DNA from: Marinobacter sp. DY40_1A1
Lineage (GTDB): Bacteria > Pseudomonadota > Gammaproteobacteria > Pseudomonadales > Oleiphilaceae
NCBI RefSeq assembly: GCF_016597815.1
Contig: NZ_VCHA01000001.1
Span: forward strand, 310,001-374,000
DNA: 64,000 bases
Direction of reading: 5' to 3'
The position numbers and the translations under genes are program-made. This document shows positions 63,748-64,000 of the stretch, piece after piece; the first letter of the stretch is position 1, and every line of letters begins with the position of its first letter. The notes below the pieces were generated by a model. It was not told the origin of the DNA. It saw nothing but the letters and a program-made list of their open reading frames with translations, and ran no database searches.

Positions 63748-64000
63748 TTACTGCGGGGCGTTGGCCAGAATATCGCAGCAAAGCACCCTCTGCTTGTCGT
63801 GATGAGTGAAGCACAATGACAGGGTGACGCACATATAAGCGCCGGTTACACAAAGATAGGGAGCGGTAACGTGGAGTTTGCCAGGCTGAGCCAGCGCCTG
63901 GCGAAGATACTGTTGCCTGTACCAGTCTGCCTTGCTGGTGCTTTCCAGCGGCTTGAAGCGCGGATCCAGCCCCCGGCTTCCTGTATCCGATATCAGTGTA
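63748..64000 (-). CDS. 3' end of a PDC/Cache sensor-domain-like protein (cut by window end)
   Basis: A minus-strand frame is open from the right edge to a TAA at 63750-63748, giving the last 83 residues. The sequence ISDTGSRGLDPRFKPLESTS, then ADWYRQQYLRQAL and a beta-rich segment ending VLCCDILANAPQ, resembles the second half of a PDC (Cache-like) sensor domain. The protein ends directly after that domain, so any signalling domain would have to be upstream, outside the window. It faces the SLC13 gene with six bases between stops. Codon pattern supports coding, but the family call is moderate. Confidence 0.6.
   Translation of the reverse strand, partial: TLISDTGSRGLDPRFKPLESTSKADWYRQQYLRQALAQPGKLHVTAPYLCVTGAYMCVTLSLCFTHHDKQRVLCCDILANAPQ

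Overview
The window reads as a chromosomal segment of a marine, hydrocarbon- and terpene-degrading gammaproteobacterium. Marinobacter or a close relative is the best guess, inferred from AlkB, a complete atu cluster, torECAD, an iron-regulated imelysin cluster and the moderate GC content. No rRNA, tRNA, CRISPR array, phage or insertion sequence was seen. Genes are dense, and several appear to start at TTG (7583, 9355, 15829, 54650).

Layout. 1-7.9 kb: the end of an acyl-CoA dehydrogenase, a crotonase-family protein, alkane monooxygenase AlkB, a small acidic lipoprotein, PhoX phosphatase behind a Pho-box-like repeat, a chemoreceptor and a DUF4870 protein. 8-14.6 kb (minus): an iron-regulated operon (imelysin, DUF1111 di-heme protein, second imelysin, DUF1513 Tat protein, then an MFS transporter), with a strong Fur box in the divergent region. 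That Fur box also overlaps a plus-strand promoter in front of a previously unlisted 52-codon ORF. 15-25 kb: RlmJ, an unknown protein paired with an MscS channel, DUF4168, an NtrB/NtrC-type two-component pair in line with a DMT exporter, GIY-YIG, two alpha/beta hydrolases and an OmpA lipoprotein. 25-34 kb: SerA diverging from D-2-hydroxyglutarate dehydrogenase, a zinc-less Sir2 deacylase, an ABC1 kinase, a FAH-family hydrolase, adenine salvage (apt plus NCS2 permease) and a TRIC channel. 34-47.4 kb: a quinone oxidoreductase, then the complete acyclic terpene utilisation cluster atuABCDEFGH (minus) with divergent atuR and an operator inside the atuA promoter. 47.7-51.9 kb: a TRAP-type transporter with an unusual binding protein and a TatT-like lipoprotein. 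52-55.2 kb: a subtilisin-like lipoprotein coupled to a PrcB-domain lipoprotein. 55.2-59.7 kb (minus): torECAD trimethylamine N-oxide respiration. 60-64 kb: parE, an SLC13 permease and the end of a sensor-domain protein.

How the genes work together. The Atu proteins activate citronellate/geranate (AtuH), desaturate citronellyl-CoA (AtuD), carboxylate geranyl-CoA (AtuC/AtuF) and hydrate the product (AtuE), feeding the leucine/isovalerate pathway and beta-oxidation. AlkB with the neighbouring acyl-CoA enzymes covers n-alkanes. SerA and D2HGDH form a 2-ketoglutarate/2-hydroxyglutarate couple that drives serine synthesis.

The most unusual non-coding signal is a family of five ~100-nt intergenic elements (1509, 29041, 35136, 39976, 40949). 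Each has a related ~53-nt core, with an ATGGAT-type hairpin followed by a second GGATGT hairpin in most copies. The core is enclosed by 24-30-nt inverted arms that differ between copies yet stay complementary. Two of the five sit inside the atu operon.
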